From: JAKQIM01 sp029557965
GTDB lineage: Bacteria; Chloroflexota; Anaerolineae; Anaerolineales; UBA4823
Assembly: GCA_035341015.1 (NCBI GenBank)
Contig: DAOQUL010000003.1
Location: forward strand, 78,507-142,506
Direction: 5' to 3'
DNA: 64,000 nucleotides
A program made the translations under genes and the position numbers. Positions 32,660 through 41,785 of this stretch are shown one piece after another. The notes beneath the pieces were generated by a model. The model searched no databases and was not told the DNA's origin. It saw nothing but the letters and a program-made list of their open reading frames with translations. Within the stretch, counting starts at the first letter, position 1. Each line of letters starts with the position of its first letter.

Positions 32660-33424
32660 TTACAGAATCAAATGGTCGAGCAGTGTTTTGAGTTCTTGGG
32701 TAAATGGGCTCTCTGGGTTCACCTCCACAAAAATATCGGCACTAGAAAGGGTCATCATATCGGGGTTTAGTGGCAGGGTGATTGCCACCTCACAGTGATA
32801 AGTGGTTTCAATCTCTTTTGTTACTTCGGCCAGGTTGTAGGTTTTTGGAACCAGGTTGCCGATCATGATCAACCTGGGAACATCCAGGCGGCGTGCCAGG
32901 TCGACGGTGACGGCGGTACCCTGGAAATCTTGCGCATCGGGGCGCAGGATAATACATAGGATATCAGTCATGGCGATGGCAGCCAAGGTGTCGTCGGTCA
33001 GGCCGGCGCGGGTATCCACAAGGACAATATCTAACTGGTTGTTCTCGATTAGTTCGGGAATGCAGGCATCCAGTGCTTCGGAATCAAAGTCACCTTTCAG
33101 CGCCATTGAAATATCGAGAAAACGCGTGCTCGCGGGCAGCAAGTAAAGTTTGCCAGGCGCACTGCCCTGGAGGCTGGTGGTGACATCGTAGGTGGCTTGT
33201 TCAACAGAGCAGGCCTGGCGTAAAACATCGTTCAGGTAGCAGGTAATGGCGCTGTCTTTCAATCCAAAGGCATAGTGCAGGCTAGGTGATTCGATATTGA
33301 GATCCACCAGGCCAACGCGCTTTCCGGCCCGTGCCAGCAGGGCCGCCAAATTGGCTACCAGGCTGGTCTTACCGGTACCGCGGCGAAAGGAATGGACAAC
33401 AATGACAGTGGGCATACTGTTCAC
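32660..33424 (-). CDS. MinD/ParA-family ATPase with Arg in the signature position (copy 2)
   Basis: The 254-residue protein resembles the other two MinD-like proteins here. Its P-loop is HSFRRGTGKTSLVANLA, so both the signature lysine and the next glycine are arginine. It also has GLVDLNIESPSLHYAFGL (Asn for Asp in switch I), VLVDTRAGLTDDTLAAIAMTD and ILRPDAQDFQGTAVTVDLARRLDVPRL. It starts (GTG 33424, or ATG nine bases later) 5 nt after the copy 3 stop, implying coupling. It is the most divergent of the three in the P-loop, perhaps specialised as a heterodimer partner. Confidence 0.86.
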   Translation of the reverse strand: MNSMPTVIVVHSFRRGTGKTSLVANLAALLARAGKRVGLVDLNIESPSLHYAFGLKDSAITCYLNDVLRQACSVEQATYDVTTSLQGSAPGKLYLLPASTRFLDISMALKGDFDSEALDACIPELIENNQLDIVLVDTRAGLTDDTLAAIAMTDILCIILRPDAQDFQGTAVTVDLARRLDVPRLIMIGNLVPKTYNLAEVTKEIETTYHCEVAITLPLNPDMMTLSSADIFVEVNPESPFTQELKTLLDHLIL

Positions 33425-33429
33425 GGCTT

Positions 33430-34182
33430 TCAGGCCAAAATGCGGGCAACCACTTTCTTAAGTTCAGCGGTGATGGGGTGGTCAGGGTACTGGGCAACGA
33501 AAAGACCGGCGCTGGCCAGGGCCATCATCTCGTCTGAATGGGGCAGGATGGCGGCAACATCGGCATTGTAGGTCTGCTCGATCTTGGGACCGATGCCGTT
33601 CATGTAAACGTGAGGTACTTTGTTTACGATCAAGTAAAGGCTGGGCACATCCAGCTTGCGGGCCACTTCTACGGTGACGCTGGTGCCCTGGTAATCCTGG
33701 TTATCGGGGCGCAGGATGACCAACAGTACATCTGAGATGGCGATGGATAAGAGGGTCTCTTCGTTGATACCGGGGTGGGTGTCGATCAGCAGGATATCTA
33801 ACTGCATTTCGTCGATCAGATCGGTGAAGCCGTCGTTGAGCAAGCCCACATCATAGCTCTCGCGCAGGATACGGGCAATCTCGCCGGCTTTGATGCTGGA
33901 TGGGATCAGGTAGATCTTGCCACTGACGCCGGTCTTCAAGCTGGAGGTTACATCGTGGGCGGTTTCTTTGATACTGCACTTGCCCCACAGGTAATCGTTG
34001 AGCGAGTGACCCATATCTTCTTCGCTCAACCCGAATAGAACATGGATGCCAGGCGAGGCGATATCGGTATCCACAATGCCCACGCGCTGCCCCTGCATGG
34101 CAAGCAGGGCAGCCAGGTTGGCGGTGGTGTTCGATTTGCCCGTTCCACCGCGGAATGAGTGAACCGAGACGATCTTTGACAT
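33430..34182 (-). CDS. MinD/ParA-family ATPase with Arg in the signature position (copy 3)
   Basis: The 250-residue protein has the P-loop SFRGGTGKSN (Arg11), GIVDTDIASPGIHVLFGL, LIDTHPGINEETLLS and LRPDNQDYQGTSVTV. It is closely similar to copy 1. It starts at 34182, where GGAGG lies at ideal spacing; 19 residues upstream in frame are rejected. It lies 64 nt downstream of the cyclic-nucleotide-binding protein gene and 5 nt ahead of copy 2. It may couple the cAMP signal to localisation of a partner. Confidence 0.88.
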   Translation of the reverse strand: MSKIVSVHSFRGGTGKSNTTANLAALLAMQGQRVGIVDTDIASPGIHVLFGLSEEDMGHSLNDYLWGKCSIKETAHDVTSSLKTGVSGKIYLIPSSIKAGEIARILRESYDVGLLNDGFTDLIDEMQLDILLIDTHPGINEETLLSIAISDVLLVILRPDNQDYQGTSVTVEVARKLDVPSLYLIVNKVPHVYMNGIGPKIEQTYNADVAAILPHSDEMMALASAGLFVAQYPDHPITAELKKVVARILA

Positions 34183-34246
34183 AATGCCTCCTGGTGTTAC
34201 ATAATAGATAAGTTTAGCTGAATTAACACGCTTGCGCAAGGTGCGA

Positions 34247-34963
34247 TCAAGTTTTACCCTGTTCGCGCAACCGCTTTACCTTTTCTTTCAGGCTTAGGAA
34301 CTCCTGGCTGCCGGTGATGGCGGCGACTTCTGCCTTGCGTTTGCTCTCGTCTACCTCAATGCGCAGCATGGCCACTTCTTTGCGCAACTGCTCTTCACGT
34401 TCTTGGACACGAGAAGCCATTTGGGCAAATTCGGCTGCCAGGGTGACCAGGGTTTTGTCTTTATACTGGTCACTGCTTTTCATGATGTCATCGGCCTGGT
34501 AGCTGCCGTTGGCAATGCGCTGGACCCAATCGCGCACCTGGCTGAGGAAATCGGTGGTATAGCGGATGCGGTCATTTAAGCCCGACATGACCGCCAGCAC
34601 CAGGTCGCTGCTTTCATTCAGCAGGCGGAGAAACTCTTCGCGGCCCAGGGTGAGCACTACGGCGGGGGTCTCAGCACGGGCGCTCAGCGAGCGGCTCTTT
34701 TGGTCGATCAGGGCCATTTCTCCCAACACATCGCCTGGCTGAAAAATGCGTATCGCCTGCCCGGCCTGGGGGTCGTTGGGGAGGGGCGCATAGATGGCTA
34801 CCTGCCCAGACTCGACGATGACCAGGTAAGTGCCGGGATCGCCGAGGTTGAACAAGATCTCTTTGCTTTCCAGGTGGCGTGTGCTCAACGCTCCTGAGAC
34901 GCGCTCCAGGACATCCTCGGGAAGAGATCGGAACAGTTCTACGTTCTTTAGCAATGGATTCAT
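34247..34963 (-). CDS. Cyclic-nucleotide-binding protein with C-terminal coiled coil
   Basis: The 238-residue protein begins with a cNMP-binding beta-roll (about 1-125). It has GTYLVIVESGQVAIY, then the phosphate-binding cassette FQPGDVLGEMALIDQKSRSLSARAE, where Glu and Arg contact cAMP in known members. A long helical/coiled-coil region (about 150-238, REEQLRKEVAMLRIEVDESKRKAEVAA) follows. There is no DNA-binding HTH, so it is not a CRP-type regulator. It is encoded 33 nt downstream of a class III cyclase, so it is probably the cAMP effector of this cluster. Confidence 0.9.
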   Translation of the reverse strand: MNPLLKNVELFRSLPEDVLERVSGALSTRHLESKEILFNLGDPGTYLVIVESGQVAIYAPLPNDPQAGQAIRIFQPGDVLGEMALIDQKSRSLSARAETPAVVLTLGREEFLRLLNESSDLVLAVMSGLNDRIRYTTDFLSQVRDWVQRIANGSYQADDIMKSSDQYKDKTLVTLAAEFAQMASRVQEREEQLRKEVAMLRIEVDESKRKAEVAAITGSQEFLSLKEKVKRLREQGKT

Positions 34964-34996
34964 CTGCTTGCTCCTGTTTGGATCAGGTTTTCTCGA

Positions 34997-37900
34997 TCAA
35001 GATGCGATGGCAGGGACGAGCAATTGGATGCGCAGTTGATCATCCACCAGCCGCCAGTGCCAAACTGGCCAGGCATCCGGTTTGCCCGTCCGGATGAGTT
35101 TTAATGCTTGCTTGAACAGGTCGCGCCCTTCAACTTGAATGGCAGGGATGCAGCTTTCGAGATACTTTTGTGCCTGTTCTAAGGCAGCCTGGCAGGTGGA
35201 TGTATCTTTGTCAATCCACAAGGCCTCTGCCTGGCGGTAACCGATCAGTGCCAGGCCACAATCTGCGTTGGAGAGCTTGCCCCAGATTTGGGCGGCATGC
35301 TGGTACTGCCCCTGTGCCATCTGTGAGCTGCCCTTGCGTAAGTATTGATCGCCCAGGCGGATAGCAGCCAACGCGGCCCCAATGGGGAGATTGCAAGCCA
35401 GGTAAGCCGCTTTGACTGCGGCCCACTCACCGGCCAGGTCATTCACCAGGACCTCGATGCCGGTTGCCCAATGTTCGGTGACGGATGGCAGGATCGACCG
35501 GCAGCGCGGCAACCAATCGGCCACCTGACTTTTCTCTGAACGCCAATATAACCATGCCATTGCGGCGGTCAGGCCGAGTTCAGCAGTGCCGGGATCTGAA
35601 CTGAGCAATTGGTGCAGCAGCTTTTCGGCCTCGTCTGGGCGGTTTTGGCTGATCAAAAGCAGGGCCAGTTTACCACGCAATTTCTGCACATCGGGCTGGG
35701 GAGTGGTTTCGGGCAGGATTATGCTGGCAGCCTCGTATGCGGCGGCGGCACGTCCCAGGTCGCCGTATTGAAGGCAGGCATCACCTAACGCGGATTGAAT
35801 GCGGCTGTTTAGAGCCAGGTCTGCGGGGGCGGCCTGGCTGGCAGGGATGTGGTTGATGGCCTCCAGGCCGTGCTGGAAGTGGATGGCGGCCTGGGCAGGG
35901 TCTTGCCGCTGGCTGGAATGGCTGCCAGCCAGGAAGAAGTGCTGGGCGGCAGCCTGCCATAGTTCGGCGTACAGGTAATGCCTGGCGATGGTCTCTTCTT
36001 CTTGCGCGGGGCTGGCAGCGGCGGGGGTATCTAAGAATGCGGCGATACGGCTGCGCAGTTCGCTGCGTTGGGAGCGCGGCGCGCTGAGATGCTCAGCGAT
36101 TTGGGCATGGATTTGGCGGCGGCGCGCAAAGGGCAGGCTGTTATACAGCACCTCGCGTACCAGGGATTGCTGAAAAGCGTAGAGCGCATCTACGCCAGCT
36201 TCAAGCAGTACGATAAGGCGTGTTTCGACCAGAGCATTCAGGTTATTACTCAAGGTGACCGGGTCAAGTTTTGATTCCATCAGTGCCAGCACCTGGCTGA
36301 TGCGGAATTCATCGCCGATCACGGAGGCCAACCTGGCTATTTCTCGCTGCAGCTCGCTAAGGCTTTCCAGGCTGCTGAGGGCTAATTTTTGCAGGATGTC
36401 GGATTCGGTCAGGACTGTCCCCAAGTCTTCGGCGCTGATCTTACGTGTGGTTTTGATCCAATGGCTGATTTCGCTGACAAACAGGGGGTTACCGGTGCTT
36501 TGCTGTTGGATGATGGGGACCAGGTCTGATACCAGGATATGGGCCACCAGGGCGGATGTATCTGCCTGGCTAAAAGGTTCTAGAGAAATCGTTTCCCATC
36601 GGGCATTCTGCCGGCTGCCCTCGCCGCGTTGGGCGGCGAGCACCAACAGCGGCTGGTTTTGCAAACGGGACTGGATGTGCATGAGCAGATCCAGCGATCG
36701 ATGGTCCATCCAGTGTGCATCTTCGAAGAAGAGCGCCAACGGCCCTTTCAATAATAAGCCAGAGAGTAAGGCGGCAAAAGCGCTGGCGAGGCGCTCTTGC
36801 TCTTGGTTGGACAGCGGAGAGACTTGTAACCAGGTTTGCCCGCCAAGATCGGTAGGATGGCTTGCTTCTAATTGTTTGAGTAGGGTTGCGCTTTTGCCCT
36901 GGCGAGACCTGCGGCCTTGCCTGCTGATTTCGCGCAGTATTTGTGCGTCATCAGGGGGGCTGTCTTCGGGGCTGGACGGGCTGGTGGGGACAGGGCCAGA
37001 TGTGAGATGCAGGCCTAGCAGGCTCTCAAGAGCATTGACCTGTTGTTCATCCAGGGGTATTTCTGCCAGGTGGTGGCGCAGCTTGGATTGTTGGATTTGG
37101 GGGATATCGGTGGGGCTGATGTTAGCCAGTGTGCGCAGGATGCCACTCAGGCAGGCGTAATGGGTGGCGGTGCGGTAAGAGCGGCACTGGTGAAGCAGTA
37201 AGCGCGCCCCCAGTCCTTCAGCCTCTTGGAGCAAGATATCCGCCAGGTAGCTTTTGCCGATGCCGGGTGCGCCCGTAATGCTCAAGTAAACACATTGCCC
37301 CTGGATGGCGCGCTGTAAGAACTGCCTGGCGCGTTCCCATTCGGCTTTTCGCCCAACGATGGGCGGGCGTTTGTGGATGCGGTTGGCAAGTGTATCTTCG
37401 CGCACCCCATCCACTTGATGAAGTGGGATTGGGCGGCTCTTGCCCTTAACCCGGATGGAAGGCAGCTCGGTCAGCAAAAAATAATCGGAGACGGCATTGT
37501 GGATAGATTGGCTGACCAGGATTTGGCCGGGCTTTGCGGCGCCCATTAAGCGCGCCGATAAGTTCACATCATCGCCCATCACGGTGTATTCGCGGCGGGT
37601 GGAGGAGCCAACCATTCCGGCATATACACTGCCTTGGGTGATGCCGATACGGTGCTTGACCAGGGGGCCTTCGCAATCAGGGGGGATGTGGCGAGCAAAC
37701 TTGGCATGCCATCGTTCGTTGAGGGCGTCCAACTCTACATTCATGGCCAAGGCAGCACTGACGGCGCGTTGGGGGTCGTCTTCGTGACTGACCGGTGCTC
37801 CGAACACGGCCAGCAGTTTTGTACCTTTGCTGTAAGGATCAATGCGGGTGACGATGCCGCCATAGCGAGTGATGGCTTCGTTCATGGCGGTGAAATAGGC

Positions 37901-39157
37901 GCTGAACAGGCTGGTGAGGCGCGATACACCGGCCTGCCCCCATGCGTCAAAGAGGGTTTCAAAGCCGATGAAGTTGCAGAAGAGAACGGTGGTAAGGAGA
38001 AATTCGCTTTCAACGCGCCGTTCGCGGGCGTGTACAATCACGCGCTCGGCTAACTCAGCGGCGATAAAAGGCTCGATGGCGTGGATCTGGTTGAGGGCAA
38101 CACGCATTTGGGCTAGCAAGGCCTGGGGGCTGGCATTCCACGGCACGCCAGAGCGGGCGCGCCGCTCTTCGGCTTTGATCTCGAAATCGCCAATCGATTG
38201 CTCGGAACGAGCCTGGGCCTGGTAATAGCCGGGTGACTGGGGCGTGACGATGAAGTCATCGCCCAAGAGGTTGGCAGTGGCTTCGTTCACAATCAGTTGG
38301 CCCGGACCGGTCGATGCGCCTTCTGCGCCCATAGTCTGGGTGACAGCCGGGCCAATCACGCCGTATTCCATGCGGCGGGCGCTACCTACGCTGGCGGCCA
38401 TAAATTCGCCGCTGGCGACGCCGATCTTCATTTTCAGACTGACATTTTCGGTGGGGGTGGGGATATTCGCAAATTCTCCAATTGCGTACAGCATGCGCGT
38501 GCCAGCTCGTACTGCCCACAGCGCCTGGGTTCCTTGCTCTTGCTGGGGAAAGTAGACCAGGGCAGCGTCGCCAGCAAACTTGAGCAGGGTGCCGCCAGAC
38601 CAGGAGATGATCTCGAGCATGGTGGCGAAATAGCGGTTCATGATTTCTGTCAGGCGTTCGGCGCCTTCGGGGCCGAGCACAGCCAGCCGCTCGGAGAGGG
38701 CGGTGAACCCGCTGACATCTGAGAAAAGCAAGGAGCCTCTCAAGACCTGGCCGCTGACCAGGCCAGCAACAGGCCGGCGCATTTTCTCTTGCACAAGGTG
38801 ATTGGGTAAGAATGTGGAAAGTAAGTATTGGACGGAGCGCAAACGTTCCAAGGCGTTAATCAGCACGCCGCGGCGCGGGTCCTCGCTGTTCAGTTTGCGC
38901 CATAAATCTGCCGAGAGGAATTTTTCAAGCTCGGGTGGAAGAGACAGCTTGCCATCCGGCTCGGCTTCCGATGGGCTTTGGGATTCAAGTGGAGAGGGGG
39001 TTATGGCCGGCGCCGGCTTTGGCGCGGCTTTTTCGGTTGTTTTTGGGGTGTCGCTATCTGAGAAGAGGGCAGAGAGATCGGGTAGACCACGTCCTTGCCT
39101 GCGGCGAGGGGGAGGGGCGCCGGGCTTAAAGAGATCGTCGTTCTCAGAGTTGTCCAT
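34997..39157 (-). CDS. Two-domain class III adenylate cyclase with AAA ATPase and TPR regions (sAC-like)
   Basis: The 1386-residue protein parallels mammalian soluble adenylyl cyclase. The N-terminus (1-80) is disordered. Cyclase domain C1 (about 140-300) keeps both metal-binding aspartates (Asp147 in LLFSDVSGFT, Asp197 in KFAGDAAL) but lacks the Asn/Arg pair. C2 (about 388-560) has Asn395 in place of the first aspartate. It supplies Lys444 and Thr525 (substrate pocket) and the catalytic Asn532/Arg536 (EYTVMGDDVNLSAR). One composite active site is expected. A P-loop GAPGIGKS lies at 629-636, followed by an NTPase domain and C-terminal TPR-like helices. A TATAAT 9 nt upstream of the ATG suggests a leaderless transcript. 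It is 10 nt downstream of the O-antigen ligase gene. Confidence 0.93.
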   Translation of the reverse strand: MDNSENDDLFKPGAPPPRRRQGRGLPDLSALFSDSDTPKTTEKAAPKPAPAITPSPLESQSPSEAEPDGKLSLPPELEKFLSADLWRKLNSEDPRRGVLINALERLRSVQYLLSTFLPNHLVQEKMRRPVAGLVSGQVLRGSLLFSDVSGFTALSERLAVLGPEGAERLTEIMNRYFATMLEIISWSGGTLLKFAGDAALVYFPQQEQGTQALWAVRAGTRMLYAIGEFANIPTPTENVSLKMKIGVASGEFMAASVGSARRMEYGVIGPAVTQTMGAEGASTGPGQLIVNEATANLLGDDFIVTPQSPGYYQAQARSEQSIGDFEIKAEERRARSGVPWNASPQALLAQMRVALNQIHAIEPFIAAELAERVIVHARERRVESEFLLTTVLFCNFIGFETLFDAWGQAGVSRLTSLFSAYFTAMNEAITRYGGIVTRIDPYSKGTKLLAVFGAPVSHEDDPQRAVSAALAMNVELDALNERWHAKFARHIPPDCEGPLVKHRIGITQGSVYAGMVGSSTRREYTVMGDDVNLSARLMGAAKPGQILVSQSIHNAVSDYFLLTELPSIRVKGKSRPIPLHQVDGVREDTLANRIHKRPPIVGRKAEWERARQFLQRAIQGQCVYLSITGAPGIGKSYLADILLQEAEGLGARLLLHQCRSYRTATHYACLSGILRTLANISPTDIPQIQQSKLRHHLAEIPLDEQQVNALESLLGLHLTSGPVPTSPSSPEDSPPDDAQILREISRQGRRSRQGKSATLLKQLEASHPTDLGGQTWLQVSPLSNQEQERLASAFAALLSGLLLKGPLALFFEDAHWMDHRSLDLLMHIQSRLQNQPLLVLAAQRGEGSRQNARWETISLEPFSQADTSALVAHILVSDLVPIIQQQSTGNPLFVSEISHWIKTTRKISAEDLGTVLTESDILQKLALSSLESLSELQREIARLASVIGDEFRISQVLALMESKLDPVTLSNNLNALVETRLIVLLEAGVDALYAFQQSLVREVLYNSLPFARRRQIHAQIAEHLSAPRSQRSELRSRIAAFLDTPAAASPAQEEETIARHYLYAELWQAAAQHFFLAGSHSSQRQDPAQAAIHFQHGLEAINHIPASQAAPADLALNSRIQSALGDACLQYGDLGRAAAAYEAASIILPETTPQPDVQKLRGKLALLLISQNRPDEAEKLLHQLLSSDPGTAELGLTAAMAWLYWRSEKSQVADWLPRCRSILPSVTEHWATGIEVLVNDLAGEWAAVKAAYLACNLPIGAALAAIRLGDQYLRKGSSQMAQGQYQHAAQIWGKLSNADCGLALIGYRQAEALWIDKDTSTCQAALEQAQKYLESCIPAIQVEGRDLFKQALKLIRTGKPDAWPVWHWRLVDDQLRIQLLVPAIAS

Positions 39158-39167
39158 AACACATAAA

Positions 39168-40775
39168 TTATACCCTTATGTGTTCGGAATGGGCTTGTGT
39201 ATCCGCTTCAGGAGTTGGTTTTACACCATGGCGAGAAGCATTGGAAGCAAACTCATCTTGGCGGTGGACGAGTCCGGCGGCTGAGATGATGCCGGTGATT
39301 ACCCACCAGTAGGGCATGGCAAAGGAGTCGATGCTGAAGCCCTCGCCAATGAAAGCAACCAGTGCTAATTGGCCGGTGAAAGCCAGTGTGCGCAGGACCG
39401 GCTGGTGGCTGCGACAGGTTAACTGAGAAGACCGAAACAAAAGATACAGCCAGGTGATAAAGATGGCAAAACCGAGTGCCCCGGTTTCGGCGAGCAGACG
39501 CACCCACAAGCTTTTGATATTGGGGGCTACTGAAGAATCAAACATCAGCATACTCACTTCGTAGGAACCCCATCCAATGGCGGGCATGTGGCTAGGAAAG
39601 AAGAAGCCTGAATTACCAAGCCCAACCCCAAGCCAGGGGAAATCGCGGAAGACTGTCCAGCCAGTGGTCCAATATACCATGCGTTCCATGAATGCCAGGC
39701 GGTTGCTGTAATAGAGAAGGGTATTCTCGTCTAGCATCAACATCTTGAGAACATCTTTCCAGGGAGGAAGGTATTCATACATAAGCAACAAACGTTCATC
39801 CCTCAGGCTGGCAACCAATATCAGCCCCAAGCCCAGGGCCAGATAGAGGAGAAAGAGGACAATATTGATCAGCAGGCCGATTGCCCACCTGAACTGGCGC
39901 TGTGAAGCAAGCTTATTGGCCCAGGGTCGGGAGGTGATCTTGTTCAGCAGCTTGTGGTAGAGCGCCCAGTGGAGTTTCATGACCAAGAAGACGACCAGGA
40001 GCATGAAGGAGATCAAGCCAATGCGGGGTGAAGCCAGAAAGAAAAAGATGATTCCTGGCACGAGCAGGAGATTTTCTAGCGACAGGCGCAAGACGCGGAA
40101 ACGGAAGGCGGAAGTGCGCTGATAAGTGGCGGCAAGCCACAAGGGTAAATATAAAATGACCAGTTGATGGGCAAACCAGGATGGCTCATATGTCAGGCCG
40201 CTGATGCGTTGTCCGCCGCGCTCGGCGGCATGCGGAACCTGAACAACCAAAAATTCCTGGATGCGTTCCATCCAGTAGGGATATTCATAATCCTGGCCAA
40301 GGATGAAGTAAGATTGGATGAGCGCATAAACCAATGTGAAGATGCCGCTAATGGTGAGCCATTGCCAGGTTTTGTGCAATTTCTGGGTGTGGTTAGGCCA
40401 TGAGGCAATGACAAAGTAAAAGGCCACGCCGATGATCAAAGTGACGAAAGCCCGCAGTTCTTGGGCAGGCAAAACCCTTTCTTTATAGGGGGGGACGTTG
40501 ATAAAAAAGGCAGCTGCGTTTGCTAGGAGTACAACCAAAACCAAGACAACCAGAGGCCGCGCCTCGATTGGCAGAACCCCGCCGCGTAGGATGAAGGGGA
40601 TGAACCAAATGACTGCCAGGATCAGGATGGGCAGCGCTGAAAGGGGGGCTACAACGGTGTTGGTTAGCTGGATCAGCAAAGAAAAGCTGGTCATGGGCAG
40701 CGTGAAAAGTGCAAAGGCCCATAGGAAGTCCAGGCCTTTTTGCCAGGCGGGCAAGAGTCTGTGAAACTGGCTCAT
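39168..40775 (-). CDS. O-antigen ligase/polymerase-like membrane protein
   Basis: The 535-residue protein has about 12 transmembrane segments and a large loop around residues 330-420. That loop has the W(x)GVGLGNSGFFFP pattern (PWLGVGLGNSGFF) typical of the Wzy_C/WaaL superfamily, which joins or polymerises glycan repeat units outside the membrane. It overlaps the Wzz-like gene by 4 nt (ATGA), so polymerase and length regulator are coupled. Other glycan genes must be elsewhere. Ligase and polymerase roles cannot be separated by sequence. Confidence 0.86.
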   Translation of the reverse strand: MSQFHRLLPAWQKGLDFLWAFALFTLPMTSFSLLIQLTNTVVAPLSALPILILAVIWFIPFILRGGVLPIEARPLVVLVLVVLLANAAAFFINVPPYKERVLPAQELRAFVTLIIGVAFYFVIASWPNHTQKLHKTWQWLTISGIFTLVYALIQSYFILGQDYEYPYWMERIQEFLVVQVPHAAERGGQRISGLTYEPSWFAHQLVILYLPLWLAATYQRTSAFRFRVLRLSLENLLLVPGIIFFFLASPRIGLISFMLLVVFLVMKLHWALYHKLLNKITSRPWANKLASQRQFRWAIGLLINIVLFLLYLALGLGLILVASLRDERLLLMYEYLPPWKDVLKMLMLDENTLLYYSNRLAFMERMVYWTTGWTVFRDFPWLGVGLGNSGFFFPSHMPAIGWGSYEVSMLMFDSSVAPNIKSLWVRLLAETGALGFAIFITWLYLLFRSSQLTCRSHQPVLRTLAFTGQLALVAFIGEGFSIDSFAMPYWWVITGIISAAGLVHRQDEFASNASRHGVKPTPEADTQAHSEHIRV

Positions 40776-41401
40776 GCTGCTTTGGGCCGCCGGAAGGGAA
40801 ATACATCGGCGAGAAAAATGCCCACAACTGCGCCTGCAAGCATGCCTGCCAGCATTAAGTGGTTGCGCTGGTATAGGACCGGCTCGGTTGGTGTTGGCTG
40901 GAATTCGGGAGCGCCGAACATAACGTAGCCAGCGATGTTTCCGCTGGCCTGCAGACTGAGCATGGATTCGTGGGCCATAGCAGCCCAGATCTCGACGGTG
41001 GCCTGGGCAATTTGAGGATCGGCGTGGCGATAGCGCAGGTACCAGAAAGTCAGCCGCCGCTCAACGGTGCTGTTTTTTATCAAGGATACGGCATCAACTT
41101 GAATACCCTGGCGGGCAGCCTCGGCTGTAACCAACTCAAGCAAGATCGGAGACTCGATCACCGCTTCGGTAGTAGAGACAGCCATATCTTGGACGCGGAC
41201 GAATTGATCGCGAGGAATATCCAGGATGGGCATTTTCTCGAGGTCGGTCTGCACCAGATAGATGGCAACGGCTTCATATTGGGGTGGGGTAAGGTAGTGG
41301 AAGATAAAGCCGGCCAGGGCGCCCAACAGGATCGCGACCACAATAACCCACCAGCGGCTGGCCAGGCGACGGAAATGTTCCAATGGTACAAATTCTTGCA
41401 T
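40772..41401 (-). CDS. Wzz/YveK-type chain-length determinant protein
   Basis: The 209-residue protein has the polysaccharide co-polymerase topology: transmembrane helices at about 18-36 and 182-200 around a periplasmic-type domain. The opening LRRLASRWWVIVVAILLGALAGFIFHYLTPPQYEA type sequence (residues about 10-45) is characteristic of Wzz. There is no attached tyrosine kinase. It is coupled to the O-antigen ligase/polymerase-like gene downstream and diverges from the lasso-peptide cluster. Confidence 0.85.
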   Translation of the reverse strand: MQEFVPLEHFRRLASRWWVIVVAILLGALAGFIFHYLTPPQYEAVAIYLVQTDLEKMPILDIPRDQFVRVQDMAVSTTEAVIESPILLELVTAEAARQGIQVDAVSLIKNSTVERRLTFWYLRYRHADPQIAQATVEIWAAMAHESMLSLQASGNIAGYVMFGAPEFQPTPTEPVLYQRNHLMLAGMLAGAVVGIFLADVFPFRRPKAA

Positions 41402-41467
41402 ATCAACTCTTCTCTATCGGTTTCGTTATTCTCGCAACGGTCATTTCGATCAGGAAACTGGCGTAAT

Positions 41468-41493
41468 TATAATCGCTTCGGAGGCGTTATAAT
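41468..41493 (+). promoter_or_regulatory. Putative -10 elements of the lasso-peptide operon
   Basis: Two perfect TATAAT hexamers occur at 41468-41473 and 41488-41493. The second lies only 7 nt before the PqqD start codon and there is no Shine-Dalgarno, which suggests a leaderless mRNA from it. No good -35 box is seen for either. Confidence 0.5.
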
Positions 41494-41500
41494 ACTTGTC

Positions 41501-41785
41501 ATGATCACATTACATACCAAGTTTCAAATCCCCGAGGAAGTACTATTTCGTGAAATAGGCGGCGAAGCCGTGATTTTGAATACTAAGACGGGCAAGTATT
41601 ATGGGTTGAACGAGATGGGTACCCAGATGTGGGCCCTGTTGGTTGAAAAGGGTACACTGCTGGAGGCTTGCCGGGTCTTATCAGATGCTTATGATGTGGA
41701 AGAGGAACAAGTGCAAGGGGATATGCTGCAGTTGATGGAAACCCTGGTAGAGAAGGGATTGCTGCACATTGAGCCTGCGGCATAA
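41501..41785 (+). CDS. Lasso peptide B1: PqqD-type RiPP recognition element
   Basis: The 94-residue protein is a PqqD-fold RiPP recognition element. The winged-helix pattern is visible as GGEAVILNTKTGKYYGLNEMGTQMWALL, then helices to EKGLLHIEP. In lasso pathways B1 binds the leader peptide and delivers it to the B2 protease and the cyclase. It overlaps the B2 gene by 17 nt. The start ATG is 7 nt after a TATAAT. Longer in-frame readings upstream run antisense through the Wzz gene and are rejected. Confidence 0.92.
   Translation: MITLHTKFQIPEEVLFREIGGEAVILNTKTGKYYGLNEMGTQMWALLVEKGTLLEACRVLSDAYDVEEEQVQGDMLQLMETLVEKGLLHIEPAA

Noticed and set aside
39168..41401. Wzz and O-antigen ligase genes as part of lasso peptide export
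   Set aside because: They are divergent from the lasso operon and coupled to each other. Polysaccharide roles explain them.
40970..41500. Upstream extension of the PqqD reading frame
   Set aside because: It runs antisense through the Wzz-like gene and ignores the TATAAT next to ATG 41501.
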